Shown piece after piece: positions 16,038 through 27,201 of a stretch of DNA of 64,000 nt. A program made the translations under genes and the position numbers. This stretch comes from Paraburkholderia phytofirmans OLGA172 (lineage in GTDB: Bacteria > Pseudomonadota > Gammaproteobacteria > Burkholderiales > Burkholderiaceae), in assembly GCF_001634365.1 (NCBI RefSeq), contig NZ_CP014579.1:1736001-1800000 (forward strand), given 5' to 3'. The first letter of the stretch is position 1; every line of letters starts with the position of its first letter. Below the pieces are notes generated by a model, which was given only the letters and a program-made list of their open reading frames with translations, made no database searches and was not told where the DNA came from.

Positions 16038-17555
16038 TCAGCGCAGGCTGATGGTCGTGTTGACGCCGTCGTTGACGGTGTCGTCGTCGAACCAGCGGGC
16101 GGTGACGGTTTTGGTCTGCGTGTAGAACTGCACGACCTGTTTGCCGTACGGCCCGAGGTCGCCGAGTTTCGAGCCGCGCGAGCCGGTAAAGCTGAAAAAC
16201 GGCACCGGCACGGGAATCGGAATGTTGATGCCGACCTGGCCGATATCGATCTCGCTCTGGAATTTGCGTGCCGCCGCGCCGCTTTGCGTGAAGAGGCCCA
16301 CGCCGTTGCCGAACGGATTGCGGTTGACGAGCGCGATCGCGTCATCGAGCGTCGCGGCATTCAGCACCACCAGCACCGGGCCGAAGATTTCCTGACGGTA
16401 GATCTCCATTTCGGTGGTGACATCGGTGAACACCGTCGGGCCGATGAAATTGCCTTGCTCGTAACCCGGCACCGTCACGTCGCGGCCGTCGAGCGCCAGC
16501 GTGGCGCCCTCTTTCACGCCCGTTTCGATCAGGCCGAGAATGCGCTGCTTCGCGGCACGTGAGACTACCGGGCCAATGTCCGTATTCGGCTCATTGCCCG
16601 CGTTGACCTTCAGCGTCTTCGCCTTCGCGACCAGATCGGGCAGCCATTGCTGCGCCGCGCCGACCAGCACGACCACCGAAGTCGCCATGCAACGCTGTCC
16701 CGCCGCGCCGAAACCTGCGCCAGCCAGCGCATTCAAGGTCTGCTCGCGATTCGCATCGGGCAGCACCACAGCATGATTCTTTGCACCCATCATCGATTGC
16801 ACGCGCTTGCCGTGTTCGCTGCCGAGGCGATAAACATGCGTGCCGACCGCCGTCGAACCGACGAAGGAAATCGCTTTCACCAGATCGTGCGTGCAGAGCG
16901 CATCGACCACGTCCTTGCCGCCGTGCACGACATTCAGCACACCCTTCGGCACACCGGCTTCGAGCGCCAGTTCGACCAGTTGCATGGTCGACAACGGATC
17001 CTGCTCGGAAGGCTTCAGCACGAACGTATTGCCGCAGACGATCGCCATCGGGAACATCCACAACGGAATCATCGCGGGAAAATTGAATGGCGTGATGCCG
17101 GCGCATACGCCGATCGGCTGACGCAGCGTGTAGGTATCGACGCCACCCGCCACGTTCTCGGCGAATTCACCCTGCTGCAAGGTACCGATCGAGCAGGCGT
17201 GTTCGACCACTTCGAGTCCGCGGAAAATATCGCCTTCCGCGTCGGGAATCGTCTTGCCCTGCTCGGCGCTCAAGGTCTTGGCGATGCGCGGCGAATGCTC
17301 GCGAATCAGTGCCTGGAACTTCAGCATGATGCGCATGCGCGCGCCGATCGGTGTGTCCTTCCACGTCTTGAATGCGGCGTGCGCCGAGCGGATCGCTTCG
17401 CTCACTTCATCGGCGGTGGCGAACGGTACGCGTGCGAGCACCTCTTGCGTCGCCGGGTTGACGATGTCGCGCCATTCGGTGGTTTTGGATTCGACGAACT
17501 CGCCGTTGATCAGCAGCTTGACGGTGGCGGGATGGTTCGAAGCAATTGCGCTCAT
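16038..17555 (-). CDS. mmsA: CoA-acylating methylmalonate-semialdehyde dehydrogenase
   Basis: A 505-residue aldehyde dehydrogenase converting methylmalonate semialdehyde to propionyl-CoA with NAD and CoA, the last step of the valine branch. The start at 17555 has AGGAG nine bases before it; an upstream extension to 17645 has no site. Family features: NPATQEVLARVPFATADEV, the nucleotide region ITPFNFPAMIPLWMFPMA, FVGSTAVGTHVY, the catalytic Cys in GAAGQRCMATS and the late EIFGPVLVVL. The ending PVPFFSFTGSRGSKLGD is typical of MMSDH rather than other ALDHs. It lies between an acyl-CoA synthetase and mmsB, consistent with one operon. Confidence 0.96.
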   Translation of the reverse strand: MSAIASNHPATVKLLINGEFVESKTTEWRDIVNPATQEVLARVPFATADEVSEAIRSAHAAFKTWKDTPIGARMRIMLKFQALIREHSPRIAKTLSAEQGKTIPDAEGDIFRGLEVVEHACSIGTLQQGEFAENVAGGVDTYTLRQPIGVCAGITPFNFPAMIPLWMFPMAIVCGNTFVLKPSEQDPLSTMQLVELALEAGVPKGVLNVVHGGKDVVDALCTHDLVKAISFVGSTAVGTHVYRLGSEHGKRVQSMMGAKNHAVVLPDANREQTLNALAGAGFGAAGQRCMATSVVVLVGAAQQWLPDLVAKAKTLKVNAGNEPNTDIGPVVSRAAKQRILGLIETGVKEGATLALDGRDVTVPGYEQGNFIGPTVFTDVTTEMEIYRQEIFGPVLVVLNAATLDDAIALVNRNPFGNGVGLFTQSGAAARKFQSEIDIGQVGINIPIPVPVPFFSFTGSRGSKLGDLGPYGKQVVQFYTQTKTVTARWFDDDTVNDGVNTTISLR

Positions 17556-17614
17556 GCTGGAACTCCTGTGCAGTGGCCGTGTATCGGCCGGGCAGTGACC
17601 GGGAATAAAAATAA

Positions 17615-19306
17615 TCAACGCAGATCCGGGAAATCCTCTTCCCAATACTCGTCCGGCAGGCGCGCCGGCTCGGCCTCGCGCTCCATTTCGCGGCGCCGCA
17701 ATTCGACGCGGCGGATCTTGCCGGAGATGGTTTTCGGCAATTCACTGAATTGCAGGCGGCGAATCCGCTTGTACGGTGCGAGTTTTTCGCGCGAGAACGC
17801 GAAGACCGCGCGTGCAAGTTCGGGACCGGCTTCATAGCCCTGACGCACGGTGACGAACGCTTTGGGCACCGACAGGCGCAGCGCGTCGGCACTCGGCACC
17901 ACGGCTGCTTCGCCGATCGCTTCGTGTTCGATCAGCACGCTTTCGAGTTCGAACGGGCTTAGCCGGTAATCGGACGATTTGAACACGTCGTCGGCGCGGC
18001 CGACGTAGACGTAGTAGCCATCGTCGCGGCGTAGCGCGACGTCGGAGGTATGGTAGAAACCGTTGCGCATGGCTTGCGCGGTGGCATTGGCATTGTTCGC
18101 GTAGCCCGTCATCAAACCGAGCGGACGTTCGGCCAACGGCAGCGAGATTTCGCCTTCGGTGACGGCTTGATCGTCGGCATCGAGGAGCTCGACTTTGTAG
18201 CCCGGCAACGGACGGCCCATCGACCCCGGCACCACCGGTTGCCCCGGCGAGTTGCCGATCTGGCAGGTCGTTTCGGTCTGGCCGAAACCGTCGCGAATCG
18301 TGATACCCCAGGCATGCTTGACGCGTTCGATGATCTCCGGATTCAACGGCTCGCCCGCGCCGACGATCTCGCGCAGCTTCACCGGATAGTCGGCGAGATG
18401 CTCCTGCACCAGCATGCGCCAGACGGTCGGTGGGGCGCACAGCGTGGTGACGTTGAAACGCACCAGCACGTCGAGCGTTTCTTTCGGCACGAAGCGCGCA
18501 AAGTTGAAAACAAACACACAGGCCTGCGCATTCCACGGCGCGTAGAAACAGCTCCATGCGTGCTTGGCCCAGCCCGGCGAGCTGATATTCCAATGGATGT
18601 CGTTCGGTTGCAAGCCGATCCAGTACATGGTCGACAGATGGCCGATCGGGTAACTCAGGTGCGTGTGCTCGACCAGCTTCGGCTTCGAGGTCGTGCCTGA
18701 CGTGAAGTACAGCAGCAGCGGATCGGTGGCATGCGTGACGCCTTCCGGCGTGAATTGCGGCGATGCGTCATAGGCTGCAGCAAGATCGATCCAGCCTTCG
18801 CGCGGCGTGCCGACCGAGATGCGCGTGAGCGGCACCTCTAGCGCGTCGAACTTGGCCAGTTCCGCGCTATCGACCACCACGAACTGCGCGCCGCCGATCT
18901 GCACCCGATCGCGCACGTCGTCGGCGGAAAGCTGGGTGGTGGCGGGCAGAACGATCGCGCCGAGCTTCATGGCTGCGAGCATCACGTCCCAGAGTTCGAC
19001 GCGGTTCGGCAGCATTAGCAGCAAGCGGTGGCCGCGCCCCACGCCGAGGCCGCGCAGGAAGTTCGCCATGCGCGACGAGCGCTCCGACATTTGCGCGTAG
19101 GAGAGGCGCAGGCCGTCGCTTGCCGGATCGTCGACGATCCACAGCGCCGGCTTATCGTTATCTCGGGCGATCACATCGAAGTAATCGAGCGCCCAGTTGA
19201 ACTTGCCTGGCGTCGGCCACACGAATTCGCCGTAGGCGCGCTCGTAGTCGGTTCGGTGGCGCAATAACAGGTCGCGCGCTTCGAGAAAGCCCTTCGCTGC
19301 AGTCAT
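17615..19306 (-). CDS. AMP-binding acyl-CoA synthetase
   Basis: A 563-residue ATP-dependent acyl-CoA ligase. The AMP-binding P-loop motif is LLYFTSGTTSKPKLVEH, with GAGEPLNPEII, the A5 motif GFGQTETTCQIG, the A7/A8 segment VYVGRADDVFKSSDYRLSPF and the C-terminal lysine motif LPKTISGKIRRVEL. The ISSPGWAKHAWSCFYAPW segment is typical of the medium-chain/aryl acyl-CoA synthetase subfamily. It lies 59 bp before mmsA and after a repeat-bearing gap behind the acyl-CoA dehydrogenase, so a role in activating a branched-chain acid is inferred. The exact substrate is unknown. Confidence 0.9.
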   Translation of the reverse strand: MTAAKGFLEARDLLLRHRTDYERAYGEFVWPTPGKFNWALDYFDVIARDNDKPALWIVDDPASDGLRLSYAQMSERSSRMANFLRGLGVGRGHRLLLMLPNRVELWDVMLAAMKLGAIVLPATTQLSADDVRDRVQIGGAQFVVVDSAELAKFDALEVPLTRISVGTPREGWIDLAAAYDASPQFTPEGVTHATDPLLLYFTSGTTSKPKLVEHTHLSYPIGHLSTMYWIGLQPNDIHWNISSPGWAKHAWSCFYAPWNAQACVFVFNFARFVPKETLDVLVRFNVTTLCAPPTVWRMLVQEHLADYPVKLREIVGAGEPLNPEIIERVKHAWGITIRDGFGQTETTCQIGNSPGQPVVPGSMGRPLPGYKVELLDADDQAVTEGEISLPLAERPLGLMTGYANNANATAQAMRNGFYHTSDVALRRDDGYYVYVGRADDVFKSSDYRLSPFELESVLIEHEAIGEAAVVPSADALRLSVPKAFVTVRQGYEAGPELARAVFAFSREKLAPYKRIRRLQFSELPKTISGKIRRVELRRREMEREAEPARLPDEYWEEDFPDLR

Positions 19307-19322
19307 CGTCGTCTCCTGTGTC

Positions 19323-19454
19323 GACCTGAGTTAGCGCTTTAGCGCTTACTCAGGTCCCATGCATCGCTGTCGATCGGAGTTAGCGCTTTAGCGCTTACTC
19401 CGATCCCATGCAAAGCTGTCGACCTGAGTTAGCGCTTTAGCACTTACCCCGATC
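19323..19454. repeat. Three hairpin repeats at 49-bp spacing
   Basis: Three 34-bp inverted repeats begin at 19323, 19372 and 19421, each followed by CCATGC and a GCTGTC-like spacer. Each core is GTTAGCGCTTTAGCGCTTAC. The outer arms differ between units but stay paired: GACCTGA/TCAGGTC in unit 1 and GATCGGA/TCCGATC in unit 2. Unit 3 combines a unit-1 left arm with a unit-2-like right arm and does not pair well. They fill the 229-bp gap between the acyl-CoA dehydrogenase and acyl-CoA synthetase genes, and may act as a REP-like element, terminator or mRNA-processing site. Confidence 0.9.
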
Positions 19455-19535
19455 CCATGCTGGTGGCGCGGTATGCGCTCTGGTTTTTGCCCTGCTGACA
19501 GACTATTTTGCACTCAAACGCCACCTATCTTGCGT

Positions 19536-20669
19536 CTAAACATGGCGTGCGATAACCATCCGCTGCACTTCACTGGTTCCTTCGTAAATCTGCGTGATGC
19601 GGGCGTCGCGATAATGGCGTTCCACCGCGTAGTCCTCAAGATAGCCATAGCCGCCGTGAATCTGGATCGCATTCGAGCAGATTTCCTCTGCGAGTTCCGA
19701 CGCAAACAGCTTGGCCTGCGATGCCTCGGACAAACACGGCTTGCCCGCCGTGCGCAACCGCGCCGCGTGATGCACGAGCAGACGCGCGGCGTTCAGGCGG
19801 GTCGCCATGTCAGCGAGCATATTGGCGATGGTCTGGTGATCCTTCAACGCCTTGCCAAACTGGATGCGTTCGTTCGCGTAGAGACGGGCGGCATCGAATG
19901 CGGCTCGCGCGATGCCGACCGCCTGCGCCGCAATACCAATGCGGCCACCCTCGAGATTCGACAACGCGATGCGCAGGCCTTCGCCCGGTTCGCCGAGCAG
20001 GTTGCCTTCGGGCACTGCGCAATCGTCGAGCGAGATGGGACAGGTATCCGATGCGCGAATACCGAGCTTATGCTCGGGTTTGCCGACGTTGAAGCCCGGC
20101 GTATCGGTCGGCACGATGAAGGCTGACAGGCCACGCTTGCCCCGGTCCGGATCGGTGACGGCAAACACGATTGCAATGTTGGCGCGCGCCCCGTTGGTCA
20201 CGAACTGCTTGTTGCCGTTCAGAATCCATTTGCCGTCGCGCAGCACGGCGCGGGTGCGCAGATTGTTCGCCTCGGAGCCGGCTTGCGGCTCGGTCAGGCA
20301 AAACGCGCCGATGCGGCGGCCCGTGGCGAGGTCTTGCAGATAGCGGTCCTTTTGCGCGTCCGTGCCGAAGTTCAGGATCGGCCCGCAGCCGACCGAGTTG
20401 TGCACGCTCATCAGCGTGGCGCAGGCGGCGCAGCCCGCAGCGATCTCTTCGATGGCGAGCGCATACGCCACATAGTCGGTATAGGCGCCACCCCACTCGG
20501 ACGGCACGATCATGCCGAGAAAACCCAGCTCGCCCATTTGCGTCACGACTTCCGTCGGCAGCTTCGCGTCGCGATCCCATTCCCCGGCATGCGGTGCGAG
20601 GCGCTCAGTGGCGAAGTCGCGGGCGGCGTCGCGGATCATTCGCTGTTCGTCGGTGTAGAAGCTGTCCAT
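19536..20669 (-). CDS. Acyl-CoA dehydrogenase (isobutyryl/short-branched-chain type)
   Basis: A 377-residue FAD flavoprotein introducing an alpha-beta double bond in acyl-CoA and passing electrons to ETF. The family signatures are present: the flavin loop [20 protein letters not shown], the substrate/flavin loop [20 protein letters not shown], and the catalytic Glu in [13 protein letters not shown]. The N-terminus ([20 protein letters not shown]) is complete. Linkage to mmsA and mmsB suggests isobutyryl-CoA dehydrogenation in valine catabolism. It is the first gene of the minus-strand cluster and diverges from the araC-type gene across a 288-bp control region in which I see no further gene. 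Confidence 0.93.
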   Translation of the reverse strand: MDSFYTDEQRMIRDAARDFATERLAPHAGEWDRDAKLPTEVVTQMGELGFLGMIVPSEWGGAYTDYVAYALAIEEIAAGCAACATLMSVHNSVGCGPILNFGTDAQKDRYLQDLATGRRIGAFCLTEPQAGSEANNLRTRAVLRDGKWILNGNKQFVTNGARANIAIVFAVTDPDRGKRGLSAFIVPTDTPGFNVGKPEHKLGIRASDTCPISLDDCAVPEGNLLGEPGEGLRIALSNLEGGRIGIAAQAVGIARAAFDAARLYANERIQFGKALKDHQTIANMLADMATRLNAARLLVHHAARLRTAGKPCLSEASQAKLFASELAEEICSNAIQIHGGYGYLEDYAVERHYRDARITQIYEGTSEVQRMVIARHV

Positions 20670-20957
20670 GGCTCGATCCTGTCAGGTGCATCGAGTCGCG
20701 GCGGCGAGGCGCGGCCTCGTCATCTGCGGCTCGTCGCGGGGGGTGGCCGGTCTCGCCGTGGTGTCTACGGGCGATGCGTCCCGCGATCGGTTGAGGCCAA
20801 GTGTAGGGAAGCTGCTGGACAGGTTCGATGCTCGGCCCGATCATTCTGACTGAGCGCATTTGCCATACCGGTATCATGCAAAGCCGATTCAGGCTACGTT
20901 TTCAAAGGCTTAGCGGATCTCCACAAGGAAAATCCTGAGCGCGTTTGCCAGACAGCC

Positions 20958-22022
20958 ATGAAAAACATGAAGAACTTCAAGAACCTCAGGAACGACAGAG
21001 GCACGATTTCCGTCACGCTGGTCGAAGAGGCCCTGGCGTTGGCGCGGGCACGCGGTTTCGAGGCGCTGCCGCTCGCCGAAGCCGCCGGCATCGCAGCCAC
21101 GATGCTGGCGTCGCCGAAAAGCCGGGTCTCGTCGGCGCAGTACGGCGCGCTGTGGGCCGGCATCGCCCGCGCGCTCGACGACGAGTTCTTCGGCCAGGAT
21201 TCGCACCGCATGAAAAGCGGCAGCTTCATTGCGATGACCCAGATGGCGCTGAGCGCGGGTAACGGCGCACAAGCGCTCGCGCGGGCGGTCGGCTTCATGC
21301 GGCTCGTGCTGGACGATCTTGGCGCACAGATCGAGACGGATGCGCAGCGCGTGCGCTTGCGGTATATCGAACGCGAAGGCGCGAAGCCGCCCGCCATGTT
21401 CGCTTACGCGACCTACTTTATCGTCGTCTACGGTCTGCTGTGCTGGCTGGTCGGGCGGCGCATTCCGCTCATCGAGGCGCGCTTTCGCTGCGCCGCGCCG
21501 CCTGCCGCGCATGAATACCGCCTGATGTTCTGCGACGACATGGCGTTCGATCAGGCCGAGTCGTACGTCGACCTGTCGCCGGCGTTTCTCGAGCTGCCGG
21601 TGATCCAGACCACCAAGTCGGTGAAGCCGTTCCTGCGCGATGCGCCCGGCAGTTTCATCGTCAAATACCGCAATCCCGGCTCGCTCGCCGCGCGAGTGCG
21701 CAAGATGCTGCGCGCGCTGCCGATGGCCGGCTGGCCCGCCGCCGACCAGATGGCGCTGCGCCTCAACGTCGCTGAAGCGACGATGCGGCGGCGTCTGAAG
21801 CAGGAAGGCTATACGTATCAGTCGATCAAGGACGACTTGCGGCGCGACGTCGCAATCGGCGAACTGCAGGACACCGATCGCACGATCGCCGACATCGCTA
21901 CCGCCGTGGGTTTTGCCGAGCCGAGCGCGTTTCATCGCGCGTTTCGCAAGTGGACCGGCATGCGGCCGAGCGATTACCGGCCGGCACATGCGGATTTCAC
22001 GCACCGCATTGAATCGGACTAA
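20958..22022 (+). CDS. AraC family regulator (MmsR/OruR type)
   Basis: 354 residues. The N-terminal ~235 residues form the arabinose-binding-like (AraC_binding_2) sensor of the ArgR/OruR/MmsR group, with ALWAGIARALDDEFFG and LRLVLDDLG-like segments. The C-terminal helix-turn-helix pair covers about residues 255-345: ADQMALRLNVAEATMRRRLK, YQSIKDDLRRDVA and the final DIATAVGFAEPSAFHRAFRK with WTGMRPSDYR. It diverges from the acyl-CoA dehydrogenase/mmsAB cluster, so it is the probable activator of valine catabolism. The N-terminus starts with a Lys/Asn-rich MKNMKNFKNLRN; the start could also be the second Met. Confidence 0.88.
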   Translation: MKNMKNFKNLRNDRGTISVTLVEEALALARARGFEALPLAEAAGIAATMLASPKSRVSSAQYGALWAGIARALDDEFFGQDSHRMKSGSFIAMTQMALSAGNGAQALARAVGFMRLVLDDLGAQIETDAQRVRLRYIEREGAKPPAMFAYATYFIVVYGLLCWLVGRRIPLIEARFRCAAPPAAHEYRLMFCDDMAFDQAESYVDLSPAFLELPVIQTTKSVKPFLRDAPGSFIVKYRNPGSLAARVRKMLRALPMAGWPAADQMALRLNVAEATMRRRLKQEGYTYQSIKDDLRRDVAIGELQDTDRTIADIATAVGFAEPSAFHRAFRKWTGMRPSDYRPAHADFTHRIESD

Positions 22023-22083
22023 GCTGTAAGGAGCAGGCCAGCCTTTTTGGGGTATCGGCCCGCGCCGGCCGATACCTGTCGGC

Positions 22084-23759
<1,676 letters not shown>

Positions 23760-23763
<4 letters not shown>

Positions 23764-24533
23764 TCGGTTTCACATTCGGCTTCAGCAGCATTCTGATTCT
23801 GCTGGCGGCCGTACTGATTGCTTCATCGATACGGATTTTTCGCGAATACGAACGCGGCGTGGTGTTCATGCTCGGGCGTTTCTGGAAGGTCAAGGGGCCG
23901 GGGCTGGTCCTGATCATTCCGATCGTGCAGCAGGCGGTGCGGATGGATTTGCGCACCGTCGTGTTCGACGTGCCGCCGCAAGATGTGATTACGCGCGACA
24001 ACGTTTCGGTGAAGGTCAACGCCGTGGTGTATTTCCGCGTCGTCGATCCGGAAAAAGCGGTGATACAGGTGGCACGCTATTTCGAGGCGACCAGCCAGCT
24101 ATCGCAAACCACGCTGCGCGCGGTGCTCGGCAAGCACGAGCTCGATGAACTGCTGGCGGATCGCGAGCAGCTGAACGCCGATATCCAGAAAGTGCTCGAT
24201 GCGCAGACCGACGCGTGGGGCATCAAGGTGTCGATCGTCGAGATCAAGCATGTGGACATCAACGAAACGATGATCCGCGCGATCGCCCGTCAGGCCGAAG
24301 CCGAGCGCGAACGGCGCGCCAAGGTCATTCATGCGGAAGGTGAATTGCAGGCCTCCCAGCATCTGCTGGAAGCGGCGCAGACGCTCGCACGGCAGCCGCA
24401 AGCCATGCAGCTGCGCTATCTGCAAACCCTCACGACGATCGCCGCCGACAAGAATTCGACGATCGTATTTCCGCTGCCGATCGATTTGCTGAGCGCGGTG
24501 CTGGACCGCTTCAGCAAGCCGTCGGCCTCCTGA
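23760..24533 (+). CDS. Slipin/stomatin-like SPFH protein
   Basis: A 257-residue membrane scaffold protein with an N-terminal hydrophobic hairpin (residues 5-25), then the SPFH/band 7 domain: [52 protein letters not shown], and [20 protein letters not shown]. The helical C-terminal part ([20 protein letters not shown]) is predicted to drive oligomerisation. The ATG overlaps the nfeD stop (ATGA), indicating translational coupling and a working pair. Archaeal slipin is a substrate of its partner NfeD protease, which suggests the same relation here. Confidence 0.93.
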
Positions 24534-24675
24534 ACCGGGGGGAGGCGCGCCAGTCCACTGTGGCCCGTTCTGGATCACAGGGTGAAATGGCGCATTGTCT
24601 TCAATCGACTTACTCGGAATGCCTATGAAAATTGAAATCTAGGGGTCGTTTTTAACCTCTCCATAGGAGCTAATC

Positions 24676-24933
24676 ATGAAAATCGCTTCTCTAGCTGGAC
24701 TCGGCGCACTGTTAGCCGCCGTGAGTATGAGCACCGCGGTTGCGCAGCCCGCGCGGCCTTACGATCCATCGGCGCCGCTAACGCGTGCCCAGGTGAAGGC
24801 CGATCTGGCCGAATGGCGCGCCGCCGGCTACGATCCGCTCGACTGGATCGACTATCCGGACAACGCGCTAAGCGCTGGCCGCATCGTCGCCGCACGGCGG
24901 GCGCAGCAGATGGGTGGGAGCATGCCGCAGTAA
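24676..24933 (+). CDS. DUF4148 family exported protein
   Basis: An 85-residue protein with a signal peptide (MKIASLAGLGALLAAVSMST, cleavage expected after AVAQ). The mature part has LTRAQVKADLAEWRAAGYDP and DWIDYPDNALSAGRIVAARR, the DUF4148 pattern common as many short paralogues in Burkholderiales. It acts in the periplasm if at all; its role is unknown. AGGAG lies 9 bp before the ATG. It stands alone between the slipin and the permease gene on the same strand. Confidence 0.9.
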   Translation: MKIASLAGLGALLAAVSMSTAVAQPARPYDPSAPLTRAQVKADLAEWRAAGYDPLDWIDYPDNALSAGRIVAARRAQQMGGSMPQ

Positions 24934-25171
24934 GCAGTCTCATCCAGGCCTTGAAGCGGCATGCCGGGCCGCCCGCGACTGCAAGGGTCGCAGGCGACGT
25001 TGGTCTTGCATGCCGTACACTCCCCCCGCAAGCCCCCCGCCGCACCATCGTGAATTCGCTTGCCGCTCCGCCCCGCGCGCTGGCAAGGTATCATCTCGCC
25101 CCTTCGGCAAGGCCCGCAGTCACGCGATTCGGGTTACCGCCGTCAATTTTGAACAACGAGAGACCCGCCTC

Positions 25172-26473
25172 ATGGACTCCATAAAACGATACTTCGGCTT
25201 CGACGCCGCAGGCACCAACCTGCGCACCGAAGTGCTCGCTGGGCTGACCACGTTCCTGACGATGGCCTACATCATCTTCGTCAACCCGGCGATTCTCGGC
25301 GACGCCGGCATGCCGAAGGACGCGGTGTTCGTCGCGACCTGCATCGTGGCCGCACTCGCCTCGCTGATCATGGGCCTCTACGCGAACTATCCGATCGCGC
25401 TCGCGCCCGGCATGGGCCTGAACGCGTACTTCGCGTACACCGTCGTGAAGGGCATGGGTTTCACGTGGCAAGCCGCGCTCGGCGCGGTGTTCATCTCCGG
25501 CTGCCTGTTCCTGATCGTCACGCTGTTTCGCGTGCGCGAGGTGATCGTCAACGGCATTCCGCATTCGATACGTATCGCCATCACCGGCGGCATCGGCCTG
25601 TTTCTCGCAATCATTTCGCTGAAGTCGGCCGGCGTGGTGGTCGGCAATCCGGCCACGCTCGTCACGCTCGGCGACCTGCACAACGCGCATGTGGTCCTCG
25701 CGGTGATCGGCTTCTTCGCGATCGTCACGCTCGACTATCTGCGGGTGCGCGGTGCGATCCTGATCGGTATTGTCGGCGTGACGGTGCTGAGCTTTTTCTT
25801 CGGCGGCAATCAGTTCCACGGCATCGTTTCCGCGCCGCCGTCGATTACCCCGACGCTGTTCCAGCTCGACATTCGCGGCGCGCTCTCCAGCGGCGTACTG
25901 AACGTGATCCTGGTGTTCTTCCTCGTCGAATTGTTCGATGCGACCGGCACGCTGATGGGCGTGGCCAATCGCGCAGGGCTGCTGGTCGAAGGCAAGATGT
26001 TTCGGCTGAACCGCGCGCTGCTCGCCGACAGCACGGCGATTCTGGCCGGCTCGATGCTGGGCACCTCGTCGACCACGGCGTATATCGAAAGCGCGTCGGG
26101 CGTGCAGGCCGGCGGCCGCACGGGCGTGACGGCGATCACCGTCGCCGTGCTGTTCCTCGCGGCGCTGTTTTTCGCGCCGCTGGCGGGCGTAGTGCCCGGC
26201 TACGCGACGGCGCCAGCCCTGCTGTACGTGTCGTGCCTGATGCTGCGCGAAATGCTCGACCTGCCGTGGGACGACGCCACCGAAGTCGTGCCGGCCGCGC
26301 TCACCGCCCTGCTGATGCCGTTCACCTACTCGATCGCCAATGGCGTCGCGTTCGGTTTCATTTCGTATGCCGGCCTGAAACTGCTGACCGGGCAGGCGCG
26401 CAAAGTGAACCTGGTGGTGTGGATCATCGCGGCGATTTTTCTGTTCCGGTATTTCTACCTCGGCAGCGAATAA
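25172..26473 (+). CDS. NCS2 family purine (adenine/hypoxanthine/guanine) permease
   Basis: 433 residues, about 12-14 transmembrane segments. The AzgA-like signatures are the opening MDSIKRYFGFDAAGTNLRTE, GLTTFLTMAYIIFVNPAIL, LAPGMGLNAYFAYTVV, and the conserved FFLVELFDATGTLMGVANRA and GSMLGTSSTTAYIESASGVQ half-helices that form the base-binding site. It imports purine bases with protons. The frame is open from 24914, but the ATG at 25172 matches the family N-terminus. I see no riboswitch aptamer in the 238 bp upstream. Confidence 0.93.
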   Translation: MDSIKRYFGFDAAGTNLRTEVLAGLTTFLTMAYIIFVNPAILGDAGMPKDAVFVATCIVAALASLIMGLYANYPIALAPGMGLNAYFAYTVVKGMGFTWQAALGAVFISGCLFLIVTLFRVREVIVNGIPHSIRIAITGGIGLFLAIISLKSAGVVVGNPATLVTLGDLHNAHVVLAVIGFFAIVTLDYLRVRGAILIGIVGVTVLSFFFGGNQFHGIVSAPPSITPTLFQLDIRGALSSGVLNVILVFFLVELFDATGTLMGVANRAGLLVEGKMFRLNRALLADSTAILAGSMLGTSSTTAYIESASGVQAGGRTGVTAITVAVLFLAALFFAPLAGVVPGYATAPALLYVSCLMLREMLDLPWDDATEVVPAALTALLMPFTYSIANGVAFGFISYAGLKLLTGQARKVNLVVWIIAAIFLFRYFYLGSE

Positions 26474-26493
26474 GCGCCGCGGTACGGATCCGT

Positions 26494-26784
26494 TCAGTTG
26501 CGCCAGTTCGCTTCATAGAAGCGCACGTAGCCGCTCCTCAGCACCAGACATTGCGCCCGCGTTTCCGATAGCAGACGCCTCGTGGCGGCTTCGATCCGGG
26601 CCCGGTGCGCGTCGAATGCGCCGACCATGTCTTCCAGACGCGGCGATGCGGCGCCGAAGTGATCTTCCAGCGCCTCAGCCGTGATCATGCACTCCACCCT
26701 TTGCCCATCAACCATCGCCGGGAACGCCAAGGTAAGTTCGCGACCTGAATATTCAGGAGTTTCGTTCGGGAATAGTATCTGCAT
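26494..26784 (-). CDS. DUF1488 family protein
   Basis: A 96-residue cytoplasmic protein. The sequence ILFPNETPEYSGRELTLAFP, AMVDGQRVECMITAEALEDH and FGAASPRLEDMVGAFDAHR follows DUF1488, a small domain of unknown function widespread in proteobacteria. It ends ARQCLVLRSGYV-like sequence and converges with the permease gene (20 bp gap). Upstream, 26785-27159 has no gene apart from a hairpin at 27014-27041. Confidence 0.85.
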   Translation of the reverse strand: MQILFPNETPEYSGRELTLAFPAMVDGQRVECMITAEALEDHFGAASPRLEDMVGAFDAHRARIEAATRRLLSETRAQCLVLRSGYVRFYEANWRN

Positions 26785-27013
26785 GGGAGTTCACCTAAAG
26801 GGGTGGTGCTGCGCATGGGTCGATTGGTACTGCGCACGCTGGTTGAGTCTGGTCGCACCTGCAGCGCTTTTCCTCCTTGTCGAATGCTGATGGCGCGGGT
26901 CCGTCACCCCACGTTTTCGAGGGCGCCGTACTTCGCGCCCCGCGGAGGTGATTTGATTCACTGTAGACGAGTTCAGGCGCTGCGCAAGTTTTCCTTTTTA
27001 TTTACTCAATTCT

Positions 27014-27041
27014 GGTGCCTGACAGGGTGATTTGAGGCACC
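27014..27041. repeat. Inverted repeat GGTGCCT/AGGCACC
   Basis: Seven-base perfect arms separated by 14 bases lie in the gap between the DUF1488 gene and the sigma-54 activator. No T-tract follows, so an operator or mRNA structure is as likely as a terminator. Confidence 0.45.
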
Positions 27042-27201
27042 GCTTCTCCACCGCGCGACTCGGTTTTTCCCTGCCGCGCGGCTTTCGCCTGGGTCCTGAT
27101 TCGTCCTGTAATATCGGTGTTCGGCAGCAGACGCGTATGTTGCACTGCGCAACGCAACGGTGGGCAATGCACCCGCCGGGGCCGATAACCGGAGACATGC
27201 T

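Noticed and set aside
19323..19454. Possible CRISPR array
   Set aside because: The spacing is regular, but the units are hairpins with constant spacers, only three copies and no cas genes.
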